This document shows positions 7,483-16,471 of a stretch of DNA of 64,000 nucleotides, in pieces. A program made the translations under genes and the position numbers. Below the pieces are notes generated by a model. That model ran no database searches and was not told where the DNA came from. It was given only the letters and a program-made list of their open reading frames with translations. Position 1 is the stretch's first letter. Each line of letters opens with the position of its first letter. The DNA is from Rhodococcoides corynebacterioides NBRC 14404 (GTDB taxonomy: Bacteria; Actinomycetota; Actinomycetes; Mycobacteriales; Mycobacteriaceae), in the NCBI RefSeq assembly GCF_001894765.1, contig NZ_BCWV01000002.1:248001-312000 (forward strand), in the 5' to 3' direction.

Positions 7483-9093
7483 ATGGTGGACACCACCCGC
7501 ATCGCGGACTACGTCGTCGTCGGTGCCGGATCCGCGGGCTGCGTGCTGGCGAACCGGCTCAGTGCAGCCTCGGACATCGACGTGGTCGTGCTCGAGGCCG
7601 GACCGGAGGACAAGAACAAGTTCGTCCACATTCCCGCGGGCTTCTCCAAACTGTTCCGGTCCGAACTGGATTGGAACTACGACACCGAACCGCAGCCCGG
7701 CCTCGCCGGCCGTAGCATCTTCTGGCCACGCGGGAAGATGCTGGGCGGATCGTCGTCCCTCAACGCCATGATGTGGGTGCGCGGGTTCGCCGCCGACTAC
7801 GACGAGTGGGCCGAGGCGGCCGGCCCGGCATGGTCCTTCGAGTCGGCGGTCGAGGTCTTCCGCCGCATCGAGGACATCGAGGGAGCGACCGAGAGCGACG
7901 AGGGGCGCGGCGGTCCGCTGCGGGTGTCCGCCCAGCGCAGCCCACGGTCGATCACCGCGGCGTACCTCGAGGCGGCGTCCGCGCTCGGTCTGTCGACCGA
8001 ACGCGCCAACCTGCCGACGCCCAAGGGCATGACGCAGACCATGGTGACGCAGAAGCGCGGCGCCCGCTTCAGCTGCGCCGACGCCTACCTGCGGCCGGCG
8101 TCGTCCCGACCCAATCTGGACGTCGTCACCGACGCGTTGGTGACCCGCGTGGTGTTCGACGGAACCCGTGCGGTCGGCGTGGAGTACGAGCGCGACGGTC
8201 GACGCCAGGTGATCCGTGCCCGGCGCGAGGTGATCCTCTCCGGCGGCGCGGTCAACACCCCCCAGCTGCTCATGCTCTCCGGCGTCGGCGCGGCGGCACA
8301 CCTGCGCGAGCACGGCATCGACGTGGTGCGCGACGTGCCCGAGGTGGGGGAGAACCTGCTCGATCACCTCGTCTCGGCCCTGGGGTACGGGGTGCAGTCG
8401 GACACGCTGTTCGCCGCGGAGAAGGTGCCGTCGCTGGTGAACTACCTCGTGCGGCGCCGCGGCATGCTCACCTCGAACGTCGCGGAGGCCTACGGGTTCG
8501 TCCGCAGCCACGACGGACTGGACCTGCCGGACCTGGAACTGCTCTTCGCGCCGGCTCCGTTCTTCGACGAAGGCCTCGTGCCCGCCACCGCCCACGCCGC
8601 GATCCTCGGCGCGATCCTGCTGAAGCCGAAGAGCACGGGCACGATCTCGCTGCGGTCCGCCGATCCCGGGGACAAGCCCGTGATCGACCCCCGCTACCTC
8701 TCCGATCCCGACGGCGCCGACCATGCCGCGCTCACGGCGGGTCTGCTGCGCAGCGCGGAGATCGCGGCCACCGAGCCCCTCCGGTCACGCCTCGGCGAGC
8801 TGGTGCGGCCCGTCGCGCCGGAGGGGGCGAGCATCGAGGAGGTCGTCGAGTTGGCGGTGGCGACGATGTCGCACACGCTCTACCACCCGGTCGGCACCTG
8901 CCGGATGGGCACGGACGACCGGTCGGTCGTGGACCCGCAACTGCGGGTGCGCGGACTGGACGGGCTCCGGGTCGCGGACGCGTCGGTCATGCCGTCGATC
9001 ATCCGCGGGCACACTCACGCCCCGTCGGTGCTGATCGGGGAGAAGGCCGCGGAGTTCGTGCTGTCCGAGCTCACACCGTCCCGGTCCCGGTAG
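7483..9093 (+). CDS. GMC-family FAD-dependent oxidoreductase (choline-dehydrogenase-like)
   Basis: A 536-aa flavoprotein alcohol oxidase/dehydrogenase. The N-terminal FAD fold VVVGAGSAGCVLANRL, the GMC signature GGSSSLNAMMWVRG and the C-terminal HPVGTCRMG with the catalytic His are all present, ending in THAPSVLIGEKAAEF. The substrate is unknown; choline or aliphatic/aryl alcohols are family options. The ATG at 7483 is used; a GTG follows at 7486. Its last 79 bp overlap the convergent AraC gene, which may regulate it. Confidence 0.92.
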   Translation: MVDTTRIADYVVVGAGSAGCVLANRLSAASDIDVVVLEAGPEDKNKFVHIPAGFSKLFRSELDWNYDTEPQPGLAGRSIFWPRGKMLGGSSSLNAMMWVRGFAADYDEWAEAAGPAWSFESAVEVFRRIEDIEGATESDEGRGGPLRVSAQRSPRSITAAYLEAASALGLSTERANLPTPKGMTQTMVTQKRGARFSCADAYLRPASSRPNLDVVTDALVTRVVFDGTRAVGVEYERDGRRQVIRARREVILSGGAVNTPQLLMLSGVGAAAHLREHGIDVVRDVPEVGENLLDHLVSALGYGVQSDTLFAAEKVPSLVNYLVRRRGMLTSNVAEAYGFVRSHDGLDLPDLELLFAPAPFFDEGLVPATAHAAILGAILLKPKSTGTISLRSADPGDKPVIDPRYLSDPDGADHAALTAGLLRSAEIAATEPLRSRLGELVRPVAPEGASIEEVVELAVATMSHTLYHPVGTCRMGTDDRSVVDPQLRVRGLDGLRVADASVMPSIIRGHTHAPSVLIGEKAAEFVLSELTPSRSR

Positions 9094-10118
9094 GAGCCGG
9101 GAGTCCGGCCGGTCCACCGTTTGAACGCGCGCCGGAACGCGCTCGGCTCGGAGAAGCCGAGCCGCGCGGAGAGTTCCTCGGCGGTCTCCCCACGTTCGAG
9201 TCCGGCGATCGCGGCGTCGCGCAGCACGTCCTCGCGCAACCGTCCCAACGACGTCCCCTCCTGACGCAGGACCCGCCGCAGGTGGGGGACGCTGATGGAG
9301 AGCATCGCGGCGATGTCCGCCGTGCTCGTCGCCCGGCCCGACGCCCCGAGGGCGAGGGCACGGCGGACCACCGCGGATGCCGACGAGCCGTAATCACGTT
9401 CGGAATACAGGAGATTCGGCGACTCGCGGAGGTAGTCCTCGAGATCGGCCTCGTTCCGCACCAGCGGGGACGCCAGGACCGCCTCGTCGAACTCCAGGGC
9501 GCCGACCTCCGCGCCGAACGTCACGTGGACGCCGAAGATGTCGTCGTACGTCCGCCACGACGGGTAGCCCGGCTCGGGGAAGGGCAGATGCACCGCCGTG
9601 AGCTTGAGGCGACGGCCGATCAGCCACGCCGAGAAGCGATGCCACAGGATGAGGACGAACTCGGCCTGCAGGCGGCTGGCCGCCGCGGCCGACTCCGGCG
9701 AGAGCTGCGCCCCGATCATCGGCGCCGTCGGTGTCAGTTCGAGCCGGGCGCGGCCACCGCCCCGCAGCAGTACCGACCGGGGAACACCCGCGAACACCCG
9801 GCTCACGTCGACCATGCGCTCGAGCGCCCGTCCGAGATCGGGGCGATGGATCATGGTCAGGCAGATGACGCGAAACGTGCCGCGGCGCACGGGTTCCGCG
9901 CCGAGACCCATCAGCTCGTCGCCGGTCGTCTGCCACAGTGCGCGGGTGAGTCGCGTGACCTGGTCGGCCGTCAGCCGGGCGTCGGGTCGATCGAGAATCC
10001 GGGGATCGATCTCGGCTGCGCGCAGGCACGACGACAGGTCCACTCCCGTCTCCGCGGCCAGCAGGACGGGAATGCGAACGAACTCGACCGAGACCGTCGG
10101 TGCCGCCGGGTTCTCCAT
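9015..10118 (-). CDS. AraC-family regulator with AraC-binding-like N-terminal domain
   Basis: A 367-aa regulator of the OruR/OxyT-like subgroup: residues about 20-210 form the arabinose-binding-like domain typical of that group, and residues about 250-345 hold two helix-turn-helix motifs (STADIAAMLSISVPHLRRVL and ETAEELSARLGFSEPSAFRR) with the AraC signature. The ATG at 10118 lies 8 bp after the aminotransferase stop, so it may be the last gene of a minus-strand run. The 79-bp tail overlap with the GMC gene suggests a functional link, but no operator was identified. Confidence 0.9.
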   Translation of the reverse strand: MENPAAPTVSVEFVRIPVLLAAETGVDLSSCLRAAEIDPRILDRPDARLTADQVTRLTRALWQTTGDELMGLGAEPVRRGTFRVICLTMIHRPDLGRALERMVDVSRVFAGVPRSVLLRGGGRARLELTPTAPMIGAQLSPESAAAASRLQAEFVLILWHRFSAWLIGRRLKLTAVHLPFPEPGYPSWRTYDDIFGVHVTFGAEVGALEFDEAVLASPLVRNEADLEDYLRESPNLLYSERDYGSSASAVVRRALALGASGRATSTADIAAMLSISVPHLRRVLRQEGTSLGRLREDVLRDAAIAGLERGETAEELSARLGFSEPSAFRRAFKRWTGRTPGSYRDRDGVSSDSTNSAAFSPISTDGA

Positions 10119-10125
10119 CGCGCGC

Positions 10126-11316
10126 CTAGTCCGCCCGGCGCAGGGAAGCGAGGCGGCGAGCGCCGTCCTGCAGCACCTCGTCCTGCTTGCAGAAGGCGAA
10201 CCGGACCAGGGTGGACCAGGATTCGCGGTGATCGACGAACGCGTCGACGGGAACGGCGACCACCCCGATGCGCTCGGGCAGCGCGCGGCAGAACGCGTCG
10301 GCGTCCGTCTCGCCGAGCGGCTCGATGTCGGCGCACACGAAATACGTTCCTGCGCTGTGTTTCACGCCGAAACCGGCGTCCCGCAATGCGAGGGACAGGA
10401 CATCGCGTCTGCGCTGCAGGTCCGTGCGCAGCGCCTCCACCCAGTCGTTCTCCTCCGCCAATGCGTGTGCCACCGCGGGCTGGAACGGCGCACCGCCGAC
10501 GAACGTGAGGAACTGCTTGGCCGTCCTGACCGCCGCGATCAACGGTGCCGGGCCGCACGCCCAGCCCGTCTTCCACCCGGTCGCATTGAACGTCTTGGCC
10601 GCGCTCGAGACCGTGATCGTGCGCTCCGCCATCCCCGGCAGCGTCGCCAGCGGGACGTGCTCGGCGTCGTCGAAGACCAGCCGCTCGTACACCTCGTCGG
10701 TGAGCACGATCAGGTCGTGCTCGCAGGCCACCTCGGCGATCGCCGTCAGTTCTGCGCGGGAGAAGACCGTACCGGTGGGGTTGTGCGGCGAGTTCACCAC
10801 GATCACCCGGGTCGCGGGAGTGACCGCCGCGCGGAGCGCGTCGACGTCGAGAACGAAGCGCTCGCCGTCCGGGACCAGCGGCGCCGTCCGCCGGGTCGCC
10901 CCGGCGAGCGCGACCGCCGCGGCGTAGGAGTCGTAGTACGGCTCGATCAGCAGGACGTCGTCACCCGGCTCGACGAGCGCGAGCATCGTGGCGCTGATCG
11001 CCTCGGTGGCACCGACGGTCACGAGCACCTCGGTGTCCGGGTCGAGGTCCTGCCCGTAGCGGCGTCGGCGGTCGTCGGCGATGGCATGACGCAGCACGGG
11101 CATGCCCGGTCCCGGCGGGTACTGGTTGAGTCCCGACGCGATGGCGTCGCGCGCCACCTCGAGCATGCGCGGCGGACCGTCGGTGTCCGGGAAGCCCTGA
11201 CCCAGGTTGACGGCGTCGTACCGGCCGGCGAGGGCCGTCATCTCGGCGAAGACCGTGGAGGTGAAGGGGCGCAGGCGGGGGACGGCGCGGGACCGTGCGT
11301 CGGATGGGGTGGTCAT
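10126..11316 (-). CDS. PLP-dependent aminotransferase class I/II (DapC-like)
   Basis: A 396-aa fold-type I aminotransferase. Visible are NLGQGFPDTDGP, the SPHNPTG cofactor motif, TDEVYERL, and SSAAKTF with the PLP-binding lysine. It resembles M. tuberculosis Rv0858c, annotated as an N-succinyldiaminopimelate aminotransferase of lysine/peptidoglycan-precursor synthesis, and the neighbourhood agrees. Kynurenine or methionine aminotransferase activity is an alternative in this family. Its ATG overlaps the upstream gene's stop by 4 bp. Confidence 0.9.
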   Translation of the reverse strand: MTTPSDARSRAVPRLRPFTSTVFAEMTALAGRYDAVNLGQGFPDTDGPPRMLEVARDAIASGLNQYPPGPGMPVLRHAIADDRRRRYGQDLDPDTEVLVTVGATEAISATMLALVEPGDDVLLIEPYYDSYAAAVALAGATRRTAPLVPDGERFVLDVDALRAAVTPATRVIVVNSPHNPTGTVFSRAELTAIAEVACEHDLIVLTDEVYERLVFDDAEHVPLATLPGMAERTITVSSAAKTFNATGWKTGWACGPAPLIAAVRTAKQFLTFVGGAPFQPAVAHALAEENDWVEALRTDLQRRRDVLSLALRDAGFGVKHSAGTYFVCADIEPLGETDADAFCRALPERIGVVAVPVDAFVDHRESWSTLVRFAFCKQDEVLQDGARRLASLRRAD

Positions 11317-11999
11317 GCGTCGTCGCCCCGCTCGAGGAGCTCGGCGGGCAGGTCGTGGGGATCGATCAGCATCCGCTCGTTCTCGGCGCCGCGCACCTTC
11401 TCCGACACGCCCAGATTGCGGCGCAGCAGTTGCCACTCCACCGGGTCGACGGCGTCGACGGCACGCCGCAGCACGCCGCGATCCCGCGTCCCCCACGCGA
11501 TGGGCATGGGGCTGACCAACTGCCACGTCTCGGCGGTGGAGGCGGTGTTGCGATCACCGAGCACGGCCACCGACGGCACCCGCTCACCCTTGGTGAGGGT
11601 GTGTCCCGGCAGGGCGCGGACGTTGCGCACCACCAGGGCGTAGTGCGGCACCGCCGTCTCGGGCTTGGCGATGTCGATCAGGGCGAGGATGGTCGCGCCG
11701 CGTGGGCGGGTCTCGGACACCATGGCCGGGACCAGCGGGCCGCGTCGGTACAGATCCTCGATGGATCCGACTTTCCGGGGTGCCCACACCGACACCCACC
11801 ACGACATCACGGCGGCCACCGCGAGCACGGCGGCCAGGATGTACGACCAGGGGGAGTGCCGCAGGTAGAGCCAGACCGCACCGGCCGCGAAGAGCAATCC
11901 GACGACGATCGACGACACCCGGAGCCGCCGGACGTCGCCGAGGGTCTCGTTCACCGCCTTGGCGTGTCCGTGGTCCACCGCAAACTCGAAATGCCGCAC
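11313..11999 (-). CDS. DUF3239-like membrane-anchored protein
   Basis: A 228-aa protein with two adjacent transmembrane helices near residues 25-72, then a soluble domain of about 150 aa with no catalytic motif that I can recognise. It resembles the actinobacterial DUF3239 family. The GTG at 11999 is chosen because GAGGAA sits about 10 bp upstream; the open frame extends further but without a ribosome-binding site. Its stop overlaps the aminotransferase start, and it follows XPB by 52 bp, so all three may be co-transcribed. Function unknown. Confidence 0.75.
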   Translation of the reverse strand: MRHFEFAVDHGHAKAVNETLGDVRRLRVSSIVVGLLFAAGAVWLYLRHSPWSYILAAVLAVAAVMSWWVSVWAPRKVGSIEDLYRRGPLVPAMVSETRPRGATILALIDIAKPETAVPHYALVVRNVRALPGHTLTKGERVPSVAVLGDRNTASTAETWQLVSPMPIAWGTRDRGVLRRAVDAVDPVEWQLLRRNLGVSEKVRGAENERMLIDPHDLPAELLERGDDA

Positions 12000-12051
12000 T
12001 CGATCGCCGTTCCTCGCGCTGTTGGGTCGACAGACGATCCTGCCAGAACGG

Positions 12052-13707
12052 TCAGATCGCCGGTCCCAGCAAGTCGTCCGCATCGGTGATCCGGTAGGCG
12101 TACCCCTGTTCGGCGAGGAAACGCTGCCGATGGGCCGCGTACTCGGCGTCGAGCGTGTCGCGGGAGACCACGGAGTAGAAGTGCGCCTGGCCGCCGTCCT
12201 GCTTGGGGCGCAGGAGTCGACCGAGCCGCTGGGCCTCCTCCTGCCGGGATCCGAACGTTCCCGACACCTGGACGGCCACCGAGGCCTCGGGCAGGTCGAT
12301 GGAGAAGTTGGCCACCTTGCTCACCACGAGACGGCTGATCTCTCCGCGCCGGAACGCGTCGAACAGCACCTCGCGCTCCTTGTTCTTGGTCGACCCCTGG
12401 ATGACGGGGGCGTCGAGGGCCGCGCCGAGCTCGTCGAGCTGGTCGAGGTACGCACCGATCACCAGCGTCGGCGAGTCCTGATGCTTGTCCAGGATGGACT
12501 TCACCACCGCGATCTTGGTGTGCGCGGTGGAGCAGAGCTTGTACCGCTCCTCGGGTTCCGCCACGGCGTACGCCATCCGCTCGGCGTCGGTGAGCGTCAC
12601 CCGTACCTCGATGCAGTCGGCGGGCGCGATCCAGCCCTGAGCCTCGATGTCCTTCCACGGTGCGTCGTACCGCTTCGGGCCGATGAGCGAGAACACGTCG
12701 CCCTCGCGGCCGTCCTCGCGGACCAACGTGGCGGTGAGACCGAGCCGACGGCGGGACTGCAGATCGGCGGTCATCCGGAACACCGGCGCGGGGAGCAGGT
12801 GCACCTCGTCGTAGATCACCAGCCCCCAGTCGCGCGAATCGAACAGCTCGAGGTGCTTGTACTCGCCCTTGGTGCGTCGCGTGATCACCTGGTACGTCGC
12901 GATGGTGACCGGACGGATCTCCTTGCGCTCGCCCGAGTACTCGCCGATCTCGTCCTCGGTGAGCGAGGTCCGCGCGATCAGTTCGCGCTTCCACTGCCGG
13001 CCGGCCACCGTGTTGGTGACGAGGATGAGCGTCGTGGCCTGCGCCTTCGCCATCGCAGCCGCGCCGACCATGGTCTTGCCGGCGCCGCAGGGCAGGACCA
13101 CCACGCCGGACCCGCCGGCCCAGAAGGAATCCGTGGCCATCTGCTGGTAGTCGCGCAACTCCCAGTGACCACCGGTGAAGTCGAGGTCGATCGGGTGCGC
13201 CTCGCCGTCGACGTACCCCGCGAGGTCCTCGGCGGGCCAGCCCACCTTGAGCAGCATCTGCTTGAGGCGGCCACGCTCGCTGGGGTGTACCAGCACGGTG
13301 TCGTCGTCGACGCGTCCGCCGAGCATGGGGGCGATCTTCTTGTGGCGCAGGATCTCCTCGAGCACGGCGCGGTCGAGGCTCACCAGGCACAGACCGTGGA
13401 CGGGCGACTTCACGAGCTGCAGGCGGCCGTAGCGCGCCATGGTGTCGACGACGTCGACCAGCAGCGGCTGGGGCACGGCGTACCGGGAATACGTGACCAG
13501 CGCGTCGACGACCTGCTCGGCGTCGTGCCCGGCGGCGCGCGCGTTCCACAGCGCGAGCGGGGTGACGCGGTACGTGTGGACGTGCTCGGGCGCACGCTCG
13601 AGTTCGGCGAACGGGGCGATGGCGGCGCGGGCCTGCGGGGCAAGCTCGTGATCCACCTCGAGCAGGAGCGTCTTGTCGGACTGGACGATGAGCGGTCCGT
13701 CGGTCAC
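12052..13707 (-). CDS. xpb: DNA repair helicase XPB (ERCC3-like, superfamily 2)
   Basis: A 551-aa ATP-dependent 3'-5' helicase. In order: an N-terminal XPB damage-recognition-like region (1-180), Walker A LPCGAGKTMVG, the DEVH box in VIYDEVHLLPA, LGLTATLVREDG, and C-terminal motifs including SGTFGSRQEEAQRLGR. Length and layout match bacterial XPB, including M. tuberculosis Rv0861c. The GTG at 13707 has GAGGAGAG upstream. It lies downstream of, and in the same orientation as, the helicase-associated gene, as in mycobacteria. Confidence 0.96.
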   Translation of the reverse strand: MTDGPLIVQSDKTLLLEVDHELAPQARAAIAPFAELERAPEHVHTYRVTPLALWNARAAGHDAEQVVDALVTYSRYAVPQPLLVDVVDTMARYGRLQLVKSPVHGLCLVSLDRAVLEEILRHKKIAPMLGGRVDDDTVLVHPSERGRLKQMLLKVGWPAEDLAGYVDGEAHPIDLDFTGGHWELRDYQQMATDSFWAGGSGVVVLPCGAGKTMVGAAAMAKAQATTLILVTNTVAGRQWKRELIARTSLTEDEIGEYSGERKEIRPVTIATYQVITRRTKGEYKHLELFDSRDWGLVIYDEVHLLPAPVFRMTADLQSRRRLGLTATLVREDGREGDVFSLIGPKRYDAPWKDIEAQGWIAPADCIEVRVTLTDAERMAYAVAEPEERYKLCSTAHTKIAVVKSILDKHQDSPTLVIGAYLDQLDELGAALDAPVIQGSTKNKEREVLFDAFRRGEISRLVVSKVANFSIDLPEASVAVQVSGTFGSRQEEAQRLGRLLRPKQDGGQAHFYSVVSRDTLDAEYAAHRQRFLAEQGYAYRITDADDLLGPAI

Positions 13708-13728
13708 TGATTCACTCTCCTCACACGC

Positions 13729-13746
13729 GCGACCGGGTTCGGTCGC
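13729..13746. terminator. Small hairpin between helicase-associated gene and xpb
   Basis: GCGACCG-GGTT-CGGTCGC, a 7-bp perfect stem, lies in the 93-bp gap between the two minus-strand genes, 22-39 bp before the xpb start. It could lower read-through or shape the xpb leader; the role is uncertain. Confidence 0.35.
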
Positions 13747-13800
13747 AGCGCAACCACTCCATTGTGCCCGTCCACGGACGGACGACGACCGTGTGACCGA

Positions 13801-16086
13801 TCACCGATCGACGAGATCGACCGAGGTGATGCGGTGCAGGGTGAACTGCCGCATGGTCCCCGCGTCCTCGTCCCAGGCGTCGAGGCGTCCCCCGCCGACG
13901 CTCACCGGGGCGACGACGCGCTGACTGGACACCCCGGCGGCGTCGACGTAGCCGATGGTCACCGCGGCCCGCGCGATCGCGGCGCGCTGGAGCAGGGAGA
14001 TGGTGGCCGCGCCGCTCGCCCGGGTGCCGTCGGCTCGGACGCCCTCGGTGCGCCGGGCGGTGGCGGCCTTGGTGCCGGCCCGCATCTCGGCGAGCAACCG
14101 TCCCCGTTGGTCCGCGGTGGGCACCACCGGAGTGCGGTACGCCGAGCGGTTCCGGCGCACGGGAACTCGGGCGCCGCGCGGACGGAGATCGACGATGGTG
14201 CCCGACGAGTCCTCGCCCGCGGGCGCGAAACCACCGCTGCGCAGGGCCTCGAGCACGTCGCCGAGCGGGGCCTGCGACACCGCCACCGTGGGGGCGAGCG
14301 CGCGCAGCGCGAGAGCGTCGGCGGCCGGGGACGCGAGCACCTCGGCGAGCAGGGCCGGGTCCTCGCAGCGGACGAACGACGACGCGATACCGACGCGCAG
14401 GCGGCCGTGCCGACGGGCGACGTCGTCGATCAGATACGTCAGGGCCTGCGGGACGGGCGTCCGGGACCGTGCGCCGAAGAACCCGTGCAGTTGGGCGGCG
14501 GACATTCCGGCGTCCAGCGCGCGGCGCAACGTGCTCTCGTCGACCCGGTACATCGTGGCGGCGCCGGCCGACTCGATGTCCGCCACGGTGGCCATGGTGT
14601 GGGCCAGCTCGGGCGTCAACGGGCCGGGCGCGACGACGGTGAGGTCGGCCTGGACCAGGACGTGGTCGATGGGGTCGGGGAGCGCGGACGCCATCGCCGC
14701 CGCGGCCGCGTCCCGATCGGTGTCGGCGAGCAGAGCGCGCCCGGGCGTCGAGACCGCACCACGGCCGAGGATCCCCAGAGTGGCGGCCTCGTCGAGATAG
14801 CGGGAGACGGCGTGCCGGGTGAGACGGCCGGCCAGGCGCGGACGCCGCCACGTGGCGATGCGCACCACGTCGTCCCGGCCGATGGTGACGCCGGCGTCGA
14901 GGTCGGCGAGAACTCCGAGGACGACGCGGCGGTCGCGGGGAGCGGCGACGGACCGGGCCTCGTCGGAGAGCGCGGCGATCGGCTTGTCGTTCGCGTCGCG
15001 CATGCCGACCGACCACGGGAGCCGCGGCAGGTCGAGCCAGGCGCCGGCCAGCGCCGCCCAGCGCACCGCGGGCGGGGAGGCAAGCCAGGCGTCGGCGGCG
15101 GACGTGGGTGCCCAGTGATCGTCGGTGTCCGACGGCGGCGACGGGTCGGGGGCGCCGGAGGCGAGCAGGCCCGCCGCGGCGAGGAGCTCGACGAGGAACG
15201 CGGCCTGCGTCTCGTCGAGGTCGCAGGTCTTGGCGACCCGGCGGAGTTCGCGCACTCCGAGCCCACCCGCCTTCAGCGCGGGAGCGGGCGTGCTGCCGAG
15301 CGCCGACAGCACGTTCTCGCACAGCCGCAGCAACTCCAACGCCTCGCCCGCGGCGGCTGCGTCGACGTCGCGGGGGTTCTGGATCTCGCGCTCGGCGGGT
15401 GGTGGGGTGAGCCGAGTCGGGTCGGAGACCGGTTCGCCGCGCAGGACCTGGCTCACCTGCTGGGGGAGCTCGACCGTCTCGTGGTCGACGCGACCGAGCA
15501 ACCCGGCCGCGAGCAGCTGCTGGACGGGACGGTCCGGCGGGGTGCCCGGTGCGGCGTCGCGGGTTCGACCGAGGTTGCTCGACCGCGAGAGGGTGGTGAG
15601 CAGCTCACGCCGACGATCGTCGATCTGCTCGAGCGCCGCGGCGACGGAGTCCTCGGTGAGGCCGCGATCGGCGGTCACGAAGCGTCCGACGCGCCACGGC
15701 AGCGCGTCCCGAGCGGCGGACACCGTGCGAAGCTCCGTCGTGCCGCGCACCAGCGCGAGGGACCGCAGCGTGACCAGCGCGGCGTCGACGGCCTTCTTGG
15801 TCGCCTGCTTGGCCACGAGCGCGTCGAGGCGCTTCCGCGGGACGGCAGCGGTGTCGCCCTGCTCGAAGAGCAGCAGTTCGAGCACCGTGAGGGTGGGGGT
15901 GTCGAGGTCCTCGACCGCGCGCAGCACGGATGCGCGCTGCTCCGCGCGCACGGCGAGAATGTCCAACGTCGCCGGGGGTGGGACGCTGAGGTCGGGACGC
16001 AGGCGCAGCAGCTCGCTCAGCTCGTCGTCGCTGCGCGCGGCCAGCCAGTCCGCGAGCGAGGGCGCGTCGCCCGAATCGGTGCTCAT
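13801..16086 (-). CDS. Helicase-associated protein, XPB partner (Rv0862c-like)
   Basis: A 761-aa protein corresponding to the helicase_C_3/XPB-Ssl2-like domain family next to bacterial XPB. The N-terminus (MSTDSGDAPSLADWLAAR) starts a long helical region without Walker motifs. Residues about 690-761 look like a WYL-type ligand or nucleic-acid-sensing module (RAAVTIGYVDAAG, then LDAWDEDAGTMRQF and HRITSVDLVDR). The ATG at 16086 is preferred over extra upstream codons that lack the family's start. Gene order with xpb is conserved in Mycobacterium. Its biochemical role is not established. Confidence 0.88.
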   Translation of the reverse strand: MSTDSGDAPSLADWLAARSDDELSELLRLRPDLSVPPPATLDILAVRAEQRASVLRAVEDLDTPTLTVLELLLFEQGDTAAVPRKRLDALVAKQATKKAVDAALVTLRSLALVRGTTELRTVSAARDALPWRVGRFVTADRGLTEDSVAAALEQIDDRRRELLTTLSRSSNLGRTRDAAPGTPPDRPVQQLLAAGLLGRVDHETVELPQQVSQVLRGEPVSDPTRLTPPPAEREIQNPRDVDAAAAGEALELLRLCENVLSALGSTPAPALKAGGLGVRELRRVAKTCDLDETQAAFLVELLAAAGLLASGAPDPSPPSDTDDHWAPTSAADAWLASPPAVRWAALAGAWLDLPRLPWSVGMRDANDKPIAALSDEARSVAAPRDRRVVLGVLADLDAGVTIGRDDVVRIATWRRPRLAGRLTRHAVSRYLDEAATLGILGRGAVSTPGRALLADTDRDAAAAAMASALPDPIDHVLVQADLTVVAPGPLTPELAHTMATVADIESAGAATMYRVDESTLRRALDAGMSAAQLHGFFGARSRTPVPQALTYLIDDVARRHGRLRVGIASSFVRCEDPALLAEVLASPAADALALRALAPTVAVSQAPLGDVLEALRSGGFAPAGEDSSGTIVDLRPRGARVPVRRNRSAYRTPVVPTADQRGRLLAEMRAGTKAATARRTEGVRADGTRASGAATISLLQRAAIARAAVTIGYVDAAGVSSQRVVAPVSVGGGRLDAWDEDAGTMRQFTLHRITSVDLVDR

Positions 16087-16199
16087 CGTGGTCGAGCGTA
16101 GAACGTGGCTGTGACACACCCGGTCGGGGCCGGGACTCCCCGGTGCGGGAGTGACCGGGTCGTTACCCACGCCGGGACCGGTCGATGCCAGAATGAGGT

Positions 16200-16391
16200 A
16201 TGGCGAAGAACGAGAAGAAGCGCTACGTCGATCCGGGCTGGCCGCAGGGCAACGGCGACGACGACCACGCGGTGACGGAACTGACCTCGGCCCGGGCGGG
16301 CAATCTCTCTCCCTACGGCGAGGAGATCGAGTTCCCGCTGCCGCCCGAGTCCCTGCCCTACGCGCACCCGCACACCGTCATCAACCGCTGA
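16200..16391 (+). CDS. Small conserved hypothetical protein, 63 aa
   Basis: A 63-aa, highly charged protein ([14 protein letters not shown]) with an acidic mid-region GDDDHAV and a Pro-rich tail. It has a GAGG ribosome-binding site and ends just before a strong bidirectional terminator, both of which support expression. It occupies the place of Rv0863 relative to the XPB pair. No domain is recognisable and no transmembrane segment is present. Function unknown. Confidence 0.75.
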   Translation: MAKNEKKRYVDPGWPQGNGDDDHAVTELTSARAGNLSPYGEEIEFPLPPESLPYAHPHTVINR

Positions 16392-16416
16392 TCCCTAGCC
16401 CGACGAGCAGTCGGCA

Positions 16417-16456
16417 CGACGAAGGCCCCGCACCGATCGGTGCGGGGCCTTCGTCG
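16417..16456. terminator. Bidirectional terminator, perfect 40-bp palindrome
   Basis: The sequence from CGACGAAGGCCCC to GGGGCCTTCGTCG is a perfect palindrome, a stem of up to 19 bp with AT at its centre, between the convergent small gene and rpf. The stem is GC-rich and has CTT/AAG near its base. Confidence 0.85.
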
Positions 16457-16471
16457 TCGTGTCGCGGGAGA

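Noticed and set aside
7773..10508. A 911-codon plus-strand frame across the GMC and AraC genes
   Set aside because: Arg/Gly/Pro-rich with no motif; it crosses a real convergent gene boundary.
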